DNA from: Desulfobacteraceae bacterium
Lineage (GTDB): Bacteria > Desulfobacterota > Desulfobacteria > Desulfobacterales > Desulfobacteraceae
Assembly: GCA_024226935.1 (NCBI GenBank)
Contig: JAAELK010000509.1
Location: 96,383 to 160,382, forward strand
DNA: 64,000 nucleotides
Direction: 5' to 3'
A model generated the notes under the pieces. That model made no database searches. It had not been told where the DNA came from and was given only the letters and a program-made list of their open reading frames with translations. The number at the start of each line of letters is the position of its first letter. Position 1 is the stretch's first letter. Positions 54,142-63,891 of the stretch are shown here, in pieces. The position numbers were made by a program, and so were the translations under genes.

Positions 54142-56490
54142 CTATGCTATTTTTGTTATTGTAACAGGAGAATTAATGGAGGCAGTTGCCTGGTAGATAT
54201 CTACTATAATATCATCGCTTTCCACGCTGGTATTAAAATTATTTTTCTTTAATAAATCGATGTACAACTGCATATATTTTATCTTCTGGGAACCGTCCAA
54301 TAACCAGGCAAGGCGTTTTTTACCCTCAATTCTTTCACATCTTGAGCCGTCCTTTGTCATATGCTCCATCACCTTGTAATAATCCTTGAGGGTTTGTATG
54401 CGTTCAAGGATTTTAATGGTTGCATCCTCCTGGGCCTCTTCAAAGGAATCAAAAAATGTTTCAGACAAAGTATAAAGCATCACACCCTTGGCCTCGGGGG
54501 TGGTGAATTTTAATAGTTCGGGATCTTTATTGATTTTTTCCGCAAGGTTTTCAGCAATGGCTTTAGTTTCGTTTCTTTTTTTCCACCATCTCTCTACCTC
54601 TATATAGGAAGAACCCACAAGCTCTTTAACATCCGCACCAAACTCGATCACGGTAACCAGAAATTTTGTTAACTCCCTGAAGGCTGCCTCCTCGATAAAA
54701 TCCAGGTAGGTAAAATTTGAATCCTTAAGTTTATGGTAGACAAATTGGATAAATTCATAGATTGAACCTGCATCAACCTCACCCAGAATAGCACCGCTTC
54801 CGCCAGCAGCTAAAACTGCCCCGGCTCTAGCCCTGAATGCAAAATGACCATCCTTGAACCCGATCTTAAGTTCACCTGTCAAACCAACTCCAAAGGAGCC
54901 TGTGACACCAAAACCTATTTTTAAAAACACCTTCCACTGATCATTTTCTGGATTTTTCCACTCGGTACTTCCGTCCAGATCTCCACCTGCTTCCAACCCC
55001 GCAAAAAACTGGCCGGAAGCGGTGAATGGTGCCTCCTTATCCTGGTCCTTTAAGTCTGCCCCTGTAAATTTTAATCCGGCAATGGCCCGACTTTTATTTT
55101 TTAGGTCTGATTTTTCAGTTTCTATTTTTATGGCAAGGGATCCTGCTGCACTGGCCCCTACAAACCCCGTGGCCATGAAATTCAGGGATGTCCTTATGGC
55201 ACCAAGATTGATTTTTTTGTTTTTGACTGTAAATTTAAGATCGTGTCCTGCCTTATCGGGCCAATAGGCACTGGATTTTAACATTCCTTCTGCAAGTGAT
55301 ATTTTAGAAGATACTGCCAACTCCACACCAATCTTTCCCTCGGAGGGCTTGTAACCAAAATCCAGGGAGGCCCCTCCATAATAACGCATAAGCTGGGCTC
55401 CTGCTGAACCGTCAAAATTAACGGTGGCAGGATCTTTGTCATGATTCCAAGAACCCTGAAAACTATCATTTATCTTATTTACAAAATCATCAAAATCCGT
55501 ACCACCTGAAATGGTCCCGCCCATATCATCTTGATAAATACTTTTCTTTATTTTTTTCTCTATGGGAGCAAATTGTTTTTTGATTTTTTTTATCGACAGC
55601 CTGCCTTTTTTATCCCGCAAATCAACCAGGCGCTTTGAATCATCATAACCGCGGCGATGATTTTTCATTTTTTCAGAACGTACATAAACCCATTTTTTAC
55701 CGGCCAGGCTGTAGCCTTCGATGAAACCATCGGTTAAATTCCAGGCTCCGTTTGCCCTGTTGCTCCCGTGTTTATTGATATGAACCTGGCCCTGTAACGC
55801 TTCGGCAATATCTGATTTAGCCAGGGTTAATTCATCCTTGGTTTTTGCCTGTTGAAGACTTACAACAAATTGTTCCCAATAATTATGATCTTCCATCAAT
55901 TCCCTGTATTTATCTTCTTCAAAGACAAGGGTCTGACCTGTTTCAGGCAGATACACCAGGGATACGTTCATGGGCTTTTTTGTCTGAGATTCATCTTTTT
56001 TGGTATTTTCAGGAGTTGCTGATGCACCAGGGGGAACGGCAACAGCTTTTTGAACATCAACAGGCTGTTCAGGCACACTTTCTTTGGGCTTTTCTGTTAT
56101 TTTATTCTGCTCTTTTTTCAATGAGCAAATACCGCAGGTAGGTTCACTTCCCGGTGGTTCACCACCACCAGAATCTCCCACAAATACATTATTGCTTCCT
56201 CCTATAAGTTTTCCCTTTCCGCCGCAATGAACGGTTTTATCCCCCATTCTATGGGCCGGTTTGCCATTGATAAATACAGTGGCACTGCCGGAACCTGCCG
56301 TCCATTTTTCTGACCCGCAGCAGGAATTATGAACCCCAGTGTCATCAACCCTCAAGGCAGGTTTACCGTTTACCATCACATCCGGTGATCCTGTCACAGC
56401 AGGCCCTTTTACAGAATGGGCGCAATCCTTACAATCATGGCGATCTTCCGGGCAGTGAGCTTTATCCCCGACTCTACCCTGTGGTTTCAT
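54142..56490 (-). CDS. PAAR-domain protein, probable type VI secretion spike/effector
   Basis: 782 aa. The N-terminus (1-110) is a PAAR/COG4104 domain with repeated G-S/P...V-VNGKPA-R-D motifs and metal-binding Cys/His (RVGDKAHCPEDRHDCKDCAH; KPAHRMGDKTVHCGGKGK). A Pro/Lys-rich linker (about 115-180) and a unique central and C-terminal region follow. That region contains Gly-rich beta-like segments (LKIGFGVTGSFGVGLTGELK) and an acidic helical end. PAAR proteins cap the VgrG spike and carry toxin domains. No VgrG, Hcp or sheath genes are in this window, so it may be an orphan cargo. The toxin activity is not recognisable; the Gly-rich region could suggest membrane insertion. Confidence 0.8.
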   Translation of the reverse strand: MKPQGRVGDKAHCPEDRHDCKDCAHSVKGPAVTGSPDVMVNGKPALRVDDTGVHNSCCGSEKWTAGSGSATVFINGKPAHRMGDKTVHCGGKGKLIGGSNNVFVGDSGGGEPPGSEPTCGICSLKKEQNKITEKPKESVPEQPVDVQKAVAVPPGASATPENTKKDESQTKKPMNVSLVYLPETGQTLVFEEDKYRELMEDHNYWEQFVVSLQQAKTKDELTLAKSDIAEALQGQVHINKHGSNRANGAWNLTDGFIEGYSLAGKKWVYVRSEKMKNHRRGYDDSKRLVDLRDKKGRLSIKKIKKQFAPIEKKIKKSIYQDDMGGTISGGTDFDDFVNKINDSFQGSWNHDKDPATVNFDGSAGAQLMRYYGGASLDFGYKPSEGKIGVELAVSSKISLAEGMLKSSAYWPDKAGHDLKFTVKNKKINLGAIRTSLNFMATGFVGASAAGSLAIKIETEKSDLKNKSRAIAGLKFTGADLKDQDKEAPFTASGQFFAGLEAGGDLDGSTEWKNPENDQWKVFLKIGFGVTGSFGVGLTGELKIGFKDGHFAFRARAGAVLAAGGSGAILGEVDAGSIYEFIQFVYHKLKDSNFTYLDFIEEAAFRELTKFLVTVIEFGADVKELVGSSYIEVERWWKKRNETKAIAENLAEKINKDPELLKFTTPEAKGVMLYTLSETFFDSFEEAQEDATIKILERIQTLKDYYKVMEHMTKDGSRCERIEGKKRLAWLLDGSQKIKYMQLYIDLLKKNNFNTSVESDDIIVDIYQATASINSPVTITKIA

Positions 56491-57178
56491 ATCGATCTCC
56501 TAGGACTTGTATAAATATTGATGCAAGACAGTCCTCTTTTTCTACTTTATATTCTATACCCATTTTTCATATTCCATGATTATTAATTGTATGTTTTTGC
56601 AAGGTTTTTGAGTAATTACTTGATCAAATCCATGATATGTTTGGTTCTTGGTCATTGAGGTTACTTGTTTTCCTTATTATTTTTTGGACGGCCACTTGTA
56701 AGAGGGGATCAAAAGAGGATGGTTAACTGGTTTTGATATTGCCTGAAAAGTATGTAATTTCGATAGTTTGTCATCAGTTAGTACCCTCATAAATGGATAC
56801 TCCACGGAAGGGTTTACAATATAGTATTGCCAATTCTTTTTCTGCTAAAACTCTAACCAATTTATTGCTCATATTTCCGTTATTATTCCCCAAAATTAAA
56901 GTAATAATTACTATTCGGGTCCTTTTAACATACTTGTGATAATCTTGGCATCTTTTTCTTTTGGAATATGGGACTTCAATTTTTAATAGGAAAATTGAGT
57001 TTTAAATGTTTTTCTTTTAGTGTCCGGCAACAGAAATCACAGATTGACTTATTGCCTGGATCGTGATGATACCATAGAGAATCATCTAAAATTTGAAATT
57101 ACAAAAAACTTGGATACAAGATATACTGCAAAAGAACTCGCTGGTGGCCGCTTAAAAATTATAGCAGAAACACCATGT
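56491..57178. other. 688-bp gap between PAAR cluster and BREX segment
   Basis: No gene is supportable. A 32-codon minus-strand frame at 56774-56872 (MSNKLVRVLAEKELAIL...) and the plus-strand frame ending at 57190 (DTRYTAKELAGGRLKII...) look like fragments without ribosome-binding sites. The region is AT-rich and probably holds decayed sequence at a junction between two accessory modules. Confidence 0.4.
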
Positions 57179-59212
57179 TTATATCTTTAAATAAGTGATT
57201 TCAAAAGCCTTACAGGTTCTATACTGCTGAAGACGATTGCCCAGGGAAAACGAGTCATTCATCTCATAATGCTGGAAGATATCCAAGCCCCGGTCTAAAA
57301 GAATTTTCCATCCATGGTCAGTAAAAATATGCCGTGCATGGAGGGTCTGGTCAAACTCCCAGGAAAATTGAACCCCGGCTATGGCACAATTTTCCTGGAT
57401 CTTTATGAAATATTCTACCTGCTGTGGGCCTTTAAATTCATCTTCTACCGTTATCAGGTGGACTTCAACTTCATCGTCTTTGGGTTTGATCTTGGCTATG
57501 GTTTCAAGAAATTCCATGAAGTTTCTGATCTGGTAGAAAAGACGGATGTATGAATCGGTCACCGTTATCTTTTTGGCATCCTGGAGATACTGACTGAACA
57601 GTTTATCATACGTTACACCACGCTGATTTTCCTTGACAATAATCTGTCTTCCTTTGAGTTCGGATGATTTTTTCTTAGCGACATTTTGAGCCTGGAGCGG
57701 CCCTGGTTGTTGCAGATCAATTCCAGTTTTTTCATCTGCAAACGAACCAAAATACTGGGGATATTCTTCTTCTTCAAGGCTTTTCACATGGATAATTTGC
57801 CCATCATCATTGCAGGTGTACGCAAATCTGACAGCAGCATAGGTGGAATCAATCTTCATCAGTTGATCTTTAACTCTTTTCCTGCCCTCCATGGCAAATT
57901 GCAGCATCTCTTCTATCTCTTGTTTTGTTGCTTCTTGATGGGGAAAAAGAATCTTCATCATACCGGAAAATGTTTTGTTGATACCATCTTTATCTCTGGT
58001 CGAGATATCACTTACCAGATTAAAGTATTTGGCATACTGGTCTGAATAATCATGGTTTCTAAGTGACCTTAAAATTTCAGCAAGATAATCCACTACAAAT
58101 CCATATCCTTGAGAAAACATTTCTCCACGGATAATGTCCACTTCCCAGCCAGGTAGATAGAAATGGAGTCTATCCAGGAATGCTGAATCGTAATACTGCG
58201 GCGGCAGTTCATCAAAGAGATCTGTGTGCTTGAGCATATAGGGCAAATTATGCCTGGTGTTTCCAACAAAAACCATGGATGCTTCAGCGCCGATGGTCTC
58301 CACCCCCCGGGAAAAAGTTTTGTTGGCCATATAATTTTTCATGATATCAACAAGTGCGTTGTTTGCCTTTTTTTTCTTGCCGGCAAATTCATCAAAGGCA
58401 ACGGTATCCCAGAATCCTACAAGACCGATTTTACCTGTATTGTTGTTCACAAACAGCTTGGGTACTGAGATCTCTCCGCCTGATATCAAAATGCCGTGGG
58501 GAGAAAAATCGGAAAAGATATGTGACTTGCCGGTTCCTTTGGGGCCAAGCTCAATCAAATTGTAATTGCGCTCACAAAAAGGTATCAACCGGACCAATTG
58601 CAGCAGCTTGCTTCTTTTTCCCAGTTTTTCAGGATTAAAGCCGATACTTTGAACCAGAAGATCTATCCATTCATCCGTGGTGAACTGTTTTCTTGCAGCA
58701 AGATAATTGTCATAATCAAAGTATGAAAGCTGGATGGGTTTGAGCTTATTAATGATCCAGGGGGAAAGTGAGTTATCTTCAAAATGCTCATACTCAAGAT
58801 CCACAATTGTCCAGACACCGCTCACAAGAAGTTTGGGATGTTTTTTAACTGTATCCGAATCAACTAAAACCTTTTTAATTCCCAAATTAGCAAAGGAGGC
58901 TTCATATACATCCTTTGTATCATTGAGCGCAACGCTGACCTTATCAATAACCTTATGATGGCCTTTTTCCCTGATAACAGACTTGATCAACCCTGATTCA
59001 TTCCGGTGGACATAGTGCTTTCTTAATACATCTTTAACGGTATCAATACCGGTCTTTATGCTTTCTTCATCTGATGTGGCGCAGTACTGCCCCAGTAAAT
59101 ATTCAAGAACATAAGATGGGACAATGGCATTGCCCTTAACTGTTTTAACCAGGTCTTTTCGGACAACCAGCCCTGCAAAATGATCATTTATCTTGTCATC
59201 AAGTGCCGTCAT
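57179..59212 (-). CDS. brxL: BrxL, BREX type 1 Lon-like protease/ATPase
   Basis: 677-aa AAA+ protein of the BREX phage-defence system. An N-terminal helical domain precedes a P-loop ELGPKGTGKSHIFSDF (about residue 225) and Walker B-like VGFWDTVAFDEFAGKKKKAN. A sensor segment, SMVFVGNTRHN, follows. The C-terminal Lon-like domain includes the segment HLITVEDEFKGPQQVEYFI. Full normal length. It is 11 bp after pglZ, the usual terminal position in type 1 BREX loci. BrxL forms DNA-associated hexamers or dodecamers and is needed for defence in type 1 systems. Confidence 0.95.
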   Translation of the reverse strand: MTALDDKINDHFAGLVVRKDLVKTVKGNAIVPSYVLEYLLGQYCATSDEESIKTGIDTVKDVLRKHYVHRNESGLIKSVIREKGHHKVIDKVSVALNDTKDVYEASFANLGIKKVLVDSDTVKKHPKLLVSGVWTIVDLEYEHFEDNSLSPWIINKLKPIQLSYFDYDNYLAARKQFTTDEWIDLLVQSIGFNPEKLGKRSKLLQLVRLIPFCERNYNLIELGPKGTGKSHIFSDFSPHGILISGGEISVPKLFVNNNTGKIGLVGFWDTVAFDEFAGKKKKANNALVDIMKNYMANKTFSRGVETIGAEASMVFVGNTRHNLPYMLKHTDLFDELPPQYYDSAFLDRLHFYLPGWEVDIIRGEMFSQGYGFVVDYLAEILRSLRNHDYSDQYAKYFNLVSDISTRDKDGINKTFSGMMKILFPHQEATKQEIEEMLQFAMEGRKRVKDQLMKIDSTYAAVRFAYTCNDDGQIIHVKSLEEEEYPQYFGSFADEKTGIDLQQPGPLQAQNVAKKKSSELKGRQIIVKENQRGVTYDKLFSQYLQDAKKITVTDSYIRLFYQIRNFMEFLETIAKIKPKDDEVEVHLITVEDEFKGPQQVEYFIKIQENCAIAGVQFSWEFDQTLHARHIFTDHGWKILLDRGLDIFQHYEMNDSFSLGNRLQQYRTCKAFEITYLKI

Positions 59213-59223
59213 AATTATTATCC

Positions 59224-61722
59224 CTAAAAGTCAAAATCGCTGGTAAAGGATCTTCTTATCACATACCGTTCCGATTTATACTCTTTAAAGTAAGAGGTTC
59301 CAGGTTCTTGTTCTTCAAGGCGCAGATAGACCTCCTGCTCGTTCAGATCATCCGCCTTGTGGGTCAGTACAAATCGTAGTTTCAATTCTCTTTCCCTCGG
59401 ATTTTCAGAAGCAAATTCAAAGTTCAGGTTATGACTGTCTGAAACAAGCTTGTCATCTTTTGAATAGATCCCGGCCCGCAGTAATCTTGAGTGAACTTTA
59501 TCTGTAACCGGCTGAGCCTGATAAAACGAAACCGAAAACTGGCCGGTGGTGATAAATGATGTAGATCTGCGAAGGATATCAATACCAACCTTGGAGATAT
59601 CACTTTTCCGTTTCTTATGGATCTTGATGACAGGCACAACCACTTCTTGTAATGAAGCTCCCCCATGGACAAACCTTGCACCGGACCCTTTTAATCGCAA
59701 TCTATTAATGGATTTAGGTATCTGGATATCCATATCCCCTTCAATGCCTGCTTGTTTTGCAGTAAAAGATTTCATTCCGGTATTCTCTGGTAAGTCTTTA
59801 CCAAGGAGAAAGCGCCTGTCACGATGCAATGCGTCTATGTCGGAGATATCAGCACCGAGAAAATCACTGTCTTCAAGAACCTTATCCTGATAGATAAACC
59901 CATGATCTGAAGTTACCAAAAGATTGGTGGCATTGGCTGCAACCAATTTCTTTATAATTTTTATTAACTCTTCAAGGGTATCTTCAACCGCATCAAAAAC
60001 CCTAGCTTCTGATTCTTTTTTATCTCCTGTGGCATCAATCTGGTTATGGTAGACATAAACCACATCATGCTCCCGAAACAGCTGTCTACATTCGGTCTTG
60101 TTCATTCCCAAAAGCTCATCAGCTCTCATGGCTCTGGCAGGGCCTTTTACAGCATCCTGGAGGATCTTTGATCTGTTTTCAGTACCTTGGGTACTTTTCC
60201 CATCCACAAAAATAGTTGTTGCATGGGTTCCTGAAAATTGAATCTTCTTGTTGGGTAACAAAGATGCCATACCCAGCTGGGTAAAGCTTGGAAGTGTGGT
60301 CAGCATGGAAGAAATTTTTGCGTCAAACCGATCTTCTTGTCTGATGCGGCTGTGAAGTTCATGGCCAATTTCATACCGCAGGGCATCTGAGATAATAACA
60401 AACACTTTTTTTTTGTCTTTAAGGAAGGGGGCCACCTGCCGCCTGAAAAAATCTCTTTGAAACTCTAAATTGGTTTTGCCCCAGCTGCCACATTGATCAA
60501 CCTGATTCTGCCAATTGTTATTAACCGTCAGCAGATAGTTGTTGGAATACAGATTTTCAACCTTATCTGACAGGGCCTTTAACATCGATATCTGTCCGGA
60601 TTGTCTGGTATGAAAAATATATTTACGATAAAGCTGATCAAGCATATACCAATAGTTGGTATATTTGGTTAGCCCATCGTCTATGGATTCTATGGAAAGC
60701 TCAGCCTCTTCCAAAAATTTAATAAACCGTGCGCCATAATCGATGGCCTGGTAGAGATCTTCGTAACTCTTGTACCAATAGCCTAATTTTCTCTGTCTGA
60801 TTAAGCTTGCCCGGTCATTGGATGAAATTGTCTGCTCCACCACATTTTTGGCCAGATCACTTAATATTTTTCGATCCACCAGTTCAAAACAATCGATCTC
60901 TTCAAGAGATGAGATATCTCTTTTCTGAAGATCTTTTTCCATGGTCAGAATATCAGCACATTCCGCCGACAGGGTTTCAAAAGCATCCTGGTGTTTAACA
61001 CTGTCCTTCCATCGTTTCAAAAACACCAGGGCATCAGGGTTAAGCGCAGAATCATTTCCCAGGCCCATGTCATAGCATGATTTAAACAACTGAATAATAA
61101 AATCTTTAATCCCGGGAAAATCTGACCCATATCCAAAACTTAACTTCAGCCGGTCCCACAAAAAATTTTCAAGACCGCTGTTTTCAATAAGGTTTACTTT
61201 CTCATTTTTTTTGATGGCAGATTCAGTAAGAAGGTTTTCAAGAATATCTTCAATGCGTGGATCTGATGCCGCACATACAGCAAGCATCTTTATTTTGACA
61301 GCATTTTGGGTGTCATCTGACCTAAGCATTTTTTTGAGTTTTTCTCTTCTAACGGCTGCATTAAAAAAAACAGCATGATCATTGATGATATCGGTGAATT
61401 CAACGCCTAGGCCAAGTTCATTCAACCAGATGCCAGACTGGTCTGTTCTGAATTCATCAGATGCCAGTTGAACATCTAAAAGCCAGTTATCAAGATCTGA
61501 AGGGGCCTCTCCTTCATGGTATAAAAGAAACTTTTGATCCGGCTCTTCCCGAAGGATTCTATGCTTGACCTGAAACTGGTTATTGTTCAGTTCAATTTTT
61601 TCAATATCTGAAAATTTGAGGGACTCATAATCTTTGCGCAACTCTTTTTTCGAGTCGTACCAGAAAACGATTCTGTGTTTTTTAAAAAGATCGGCTAATG
61701 CAGAAAATAATTTATTGGTCAT
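59224..61722 (-). CDS. pglZ: PglZ (BrxZ), BREX type 1 alkaline-phosphatase-superfamily protein
   Basis: 832-aa PglZ type A. An N-terminal region of 400 residues precedes the phosphatase-like domain with metal-site motifs VFVIISDALRYEIGHEL and LLVTSDHGFIYQ. The C-terminal beta-rich region ends FTSDFDF. It is a structural and possibly phosphodiesterase core of the BREX complex, needed for PglX-dependent methylation. It sits between the HNH gene (8 bp upstream) and brxL. Confidence 0.95.
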   Translation of the reverse strand: MTNKLFSALADLFKKHRIVFWYDSKKELRKDYESLKFSDIEKIELNNNQFQVKHRILREEPDQKFLLYHEGEAPSDLDNWLLDVQLASDEFRTDQSGIWLNELGLGVEFTDIINDHAVFFNAAVRREKLKKMLRSDDTQNAVKIKMLAVCAASDPRIEDILENLLTESAIKKNEKVNLIENSGLENFLWDRLKLSFGYGSDFPGIKDFIIQLFKSCYDMGLGNDSALNPDALVFLKRWKDSVKHQDAFETLSAECADILTMEKDLQKRDISSLEEIDCFELVDRKILSDLAKNVVEQTISSNDRASLIRQRKLGYWYKSYEDLYQAIDYGARFIKFLEEAELSIESIDDGLTKYTNYWYMLDQLYRKYIFHTRQSGQISMLKALSDKVENLYSNNYLLTVNNNWQNQVDQCGSWGKTNLEFQRDFFRRQVAPFLKDKKKVFVIISDALRYEIGHELHSRIRQEDRFDAKISSMLTTLPSFTQLGMASLLPNKKIQFSGTHATTIFVDGKSTQGTENRSKILQDAVKGPARAMRADELLGMNKTECRQLFREHDVVYVYHNQIDATGDKKESEARVFDAVEDTLEELIKIIKKLVAANATNLLVTSDHGFIYQDKVLEDSDFLGADISDIDALHRDRRFLLGKDLPENTGMKSFTAKQAGIEGDMDIQIPKSINRLRLKGSGARFVHGGASLQEVVVPVIKIHKKRKSDISKVGIDILRRSTSFITTGQFSVSFYQAQPVTDKVHSRLLRAGIYSKDDKLVSDSHNLNFEFASENPRERELKLRFVLTHKADDLNEQEVYLRLEEQEPGTSYFKEYKSERYVIRRSFTSDFDF

Positions 61723-61730
61723 GATTCAAT

Positions 61731-62354
61731 TTACGCTCCAAACAGTGATTTTATTGTCATATAAAACTCACATAAAAAACCATCGGAATCCGGTTTAAGA
61801 TATTGGGTTACAAAAATCTTGAATTCATCTTCATCTAAAGTCTCATCTATAAACGGCTCTATTATTTTTTTGCGTAGGTCATTCAATTTAGGAATATCTA
61901 AACCAAGTTCTTTTATGGTTGTATCTGTAGCAGCATCATTTAGCTTTCTTGATTTTATTTTTCCATCTGCCATAAAAGAAAATTTATTTTCACATTCCGG
62001 ATCAAATGGAGATATCAATAGTTCAGAATCAAACCAGTCATCTTTCAGATTGCCACAATGACGGGGTTCACCCTTTTTCAGCCTGTTTTGACACGAACAC
62101 AGCATATTAGAATAATCAAGGGGATCTACCTCATCATTACTTTGGGGATTAAAATGCTCAATATGGGAGTCGTTCAAGTCAAGACGTCTTTCACAATAAC
62201 AGCATAAACATCCTTGCTCCCGTGTTAGTGATTTTTTGACGATAGTTTTTAATTTACCACCCATTAAACCATATTCTGGTTGCCAATTGTCATTTGCAAG
62301 GGATTTCCATTCAGTCAGCTTTTGTGGTTCAAATCCTTTTTGAATATATTTCAT
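61731..62354 (-). CDS. HNH endonuclease of Septu-like pair (PtuB-like)
   Basis: 207-aa HNH nuclease of the TIGR02646/PtuB type. Cys motif CLCCYCERRLD is followed by HIEHFNPQ, then DYSNMLCSCQNR and PRHCGNLK, giving the zinc-bound HNH core at about 48-105. It overlaps the ATPase gene by 4 bp. In Septu and Septu-bearing retrons (Ec78) such HNH proteins pair with a PtuA ATPase and cut RNA or DNA after phage triggers. The pair sits inside a BREX locus here. Confidence 0.82.
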   Translation of the reverse strand: MKYIQKGFEPQKLTEWKSLANDNWQPEYGLMGGKLKTIVKKSLTREQGCLCCYCERRLDLNDSHIEHFNPQSNDEVDPLDYSNMLCSCQNRLKKGEPRHCGNLKDDWFDSELLISPFDPECENKFSFMADGKIKSRKLNDAATDTTIKELGLDIPKLNDLRKKIIEPFIDETLDEDEFKIFVTQYLKPDSDGFLCEFYMTIKSLFGA

Positions 62355-63628
62355 TTACCCAAAATCTCGTGTCGTTTGATAAGTACCATGGCTTTTGCAA
62401 TCTCCGAATCTTCCCCGATCATATCTCTCAAATAAGCAGCTTGTTTTCGGGCTGCATCTAATTTGCCATCACTGATAGTTTCATAAAGTTTTGTCAATAA
62501 CTTATTAACCACATCAGGACGAGTCGTTTCAAGTCCCATCAGATCTTCAAGAACTCTATCCACGTTTTTACCATAAGATTCTAATGGTTTAGCAAAAACG
62601 ATACCCTGGTCCATCATACTAAGAAGATAGGTAGCTTCAGGTTGAACATGGGTAATAACATGGGGAGAATGAGTTGATACAATAAATTGTATATTTATAA
62701 ATACATTGCCCAAAGTTGAAATAATTCTCCGCTGCCATTTCGGGTGTAAGTGAAGGTCAATTTCATCAATAATGACAATACCTCTTCCTTCCAACGGGTT
62801 TTTTCTTTTTGGATTTGCAATGGCAAGCCTTCTTGCAAGATCACCCACTATGGCGATCAAACACTTCTCTCCATCAGAAAGTTGGGCAACGGACAGGGTT
62901 TTTCCCTTTTTATTGATCTCCATTCTTAATGGATTACGCCGAACTGTAAGATTATTAAATTCGGGTAAAAATTCATCTAAAGCCCTTCGAACGGTTTCAA
63001 GTTGAGTATCCGGAAATTGGAAATCATCTGGTTTAAATAAAGCATTCTTGTATTTTCTGTTTTCATTTTCCAGGTCCTCCCGTTCACGAAACCATTCAAA
63101 AAATGTTCTGAAATTGGCCCCGCTTGTTAATGCATCATCATAGGAAGCAAACAGATTGAACTTATGTTTTTTTCTTATCCTGAGAGGGATGTCTAAAACA
63201 GATCTATTGACCGGGTAATATGCACATAAAGGAAGATTTAAGTTTTCCTGCCTTTCTTCAATCATGGATTGCATCTGTTTTGTATGGTTATTTAAAGCAG
63301 AAAAATCACTTTTCTCTTTAATTTTCATATAACTTTTTCTACGCCGAACCAATTTCCAGGCAACCCTTTGACCATTATCAATACAATCAAGCTCAATAGA
63401 TGATGTGGAAGTTCCATTTGTAATATCATTTTCTGTAATCGGACGCCCAGAAGTCCCGGAATGTTTCAAGCGACTTACAAACCATGAAAGCATTATGGCC
63501 GAAGCATCCAATATGGTTGATTTGCCTGCCCCATTAACCCCCATGAACACATTCATTGTTTTATTAAGTTCAAGATCAAGACTTCTCGCACCACGGTAAT
63601 TGGATAAAGAAATTTTTTTAATTATCAT
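62351..63628 (-). CDS. SMC-like AAA ATPase of Septu-like pair (PtuA-like)
   Basis: 425-aa ATPase. Walker A is MGVNGAGKSTILDASAI near residue 30. The ABC signature-like VAQLSDGEKCLIAIVGDLA, the Walker B GIVIIDEIDLHLHPKWQ and the D-loop/H segment QFIVSTHSPHVI are intact. The N-terminus IKKISLSNYRGARSLDLEL matches overcoming-lysogenization-defect/Septu type ATPases. The middle segment is unique. It is coupled to the HNH gene, forming a two-gene Septu-like unit; RecF-like repair ATPases are the alternative. Confidence 0.85.
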   Translation of the reverse strand: MIIKKISLSNYRGARSLDLELNKTMNVFMGVNGAGKSTILDASAIMLSWFVSRLKHSGTSGRPITENDITNGTSTSSIELDCIDNGQRVAWKLVRRRKSYMKIKEKSDFSALNNHTKQMQSMIEERQENLNLPLCAYYPVNRSVLDIPLRIRKKHKFNLFASYDDALTSGANFRTFFEWFREREDLENENRKYKNALFKPDDFQFPDTQLETVRRALDEFLPEFNNLTVRRNPLRMEINKKGKTLSVAQLSDGEKCLIAIVGDLARRLAIANPKRKNPLEGRGIVIIDEIDLHLHPKWQRRIISTLGNVFINIQFIVSTHSPHVITHVQPEATYLLSMMDQGIVFAKPLESYGKNVDRVLEDLMGLETTRPDVVNKLLTKLYETISDGKLDAARKQAAYLRDMIGEDSEIAKAMVLIKRHEILGK

Positions 63629-63683
63629 TTTGCTACCCCATCAGCTTAAATAAACAAATTGTCATCGATTTTTTTAATCACTA

Positions 63684-63861
63684 TTAACTCAATCCTGCAA
63701 CTTTCTTAAGTGCTTTTCCAAATTTAGGATAGTTCACCTTTACCCCATCATCAAGGTCAATCTCTATTTGTTTTGTTGCCAGGGGATAGAGGATTTCACG
63801 CTCATATTCATTCACTTCATCCACCACCTTTTTTATCTTTTCGATCTCTTTTAGAGCCTTT
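63684..63861 (-). pseudogene. pglX: 3' fragment of pglX cut off by IS3-family insertion
   Basis: About 58 codons reading KALKEIEKIKKVVDEVNEYE then REILYPLATKQIEIDL and DDGVKVNYPKFGKALKKV. The DLDDGVKVNYPKFG ending is what I know from the C-terminus of BREX type 1 PglX methyltransferases. The frame is continuous up to the IS end at 63862, beyond which it enters the mobile element. So the rest of pglX, if present, lies outside the window on the far side of the IS. An artificial frame extends to an ATG at 63902 inside the IS. Confidence 0.75.
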
Positions 63862-63887
63862 TGATCCTTCTTTGAAAGTGTAGACAC
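63862..63887 (-). repeat. IS3-family terminal inverted repeat (right end)
   Basis: On the plus strand TGATCCTTCTTTGAAAGTGT continues to AGACAC. It starts with TGATCC and has GACAC, like the IS3 IRL (TGATCC...GGACACA), and lies just downstream of the transposase stop, as expected for the IRR. Confidence 0.65.
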
Positions 63888-63891
63888 AAAA

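Noticed and set aside
56774..56872. 32-codon minus-strand frame in the PAAR-BREX gap
   Set aside because: Too short, no clear ribosome-binding site or family; treated as chance or remnant.
57031..57190. Plus-strand frame ending CLYL before brxL
   Set aside because: Overlaps the convergent brxL end, no clear start codon or family; possibly a gene remnant but not supportable.
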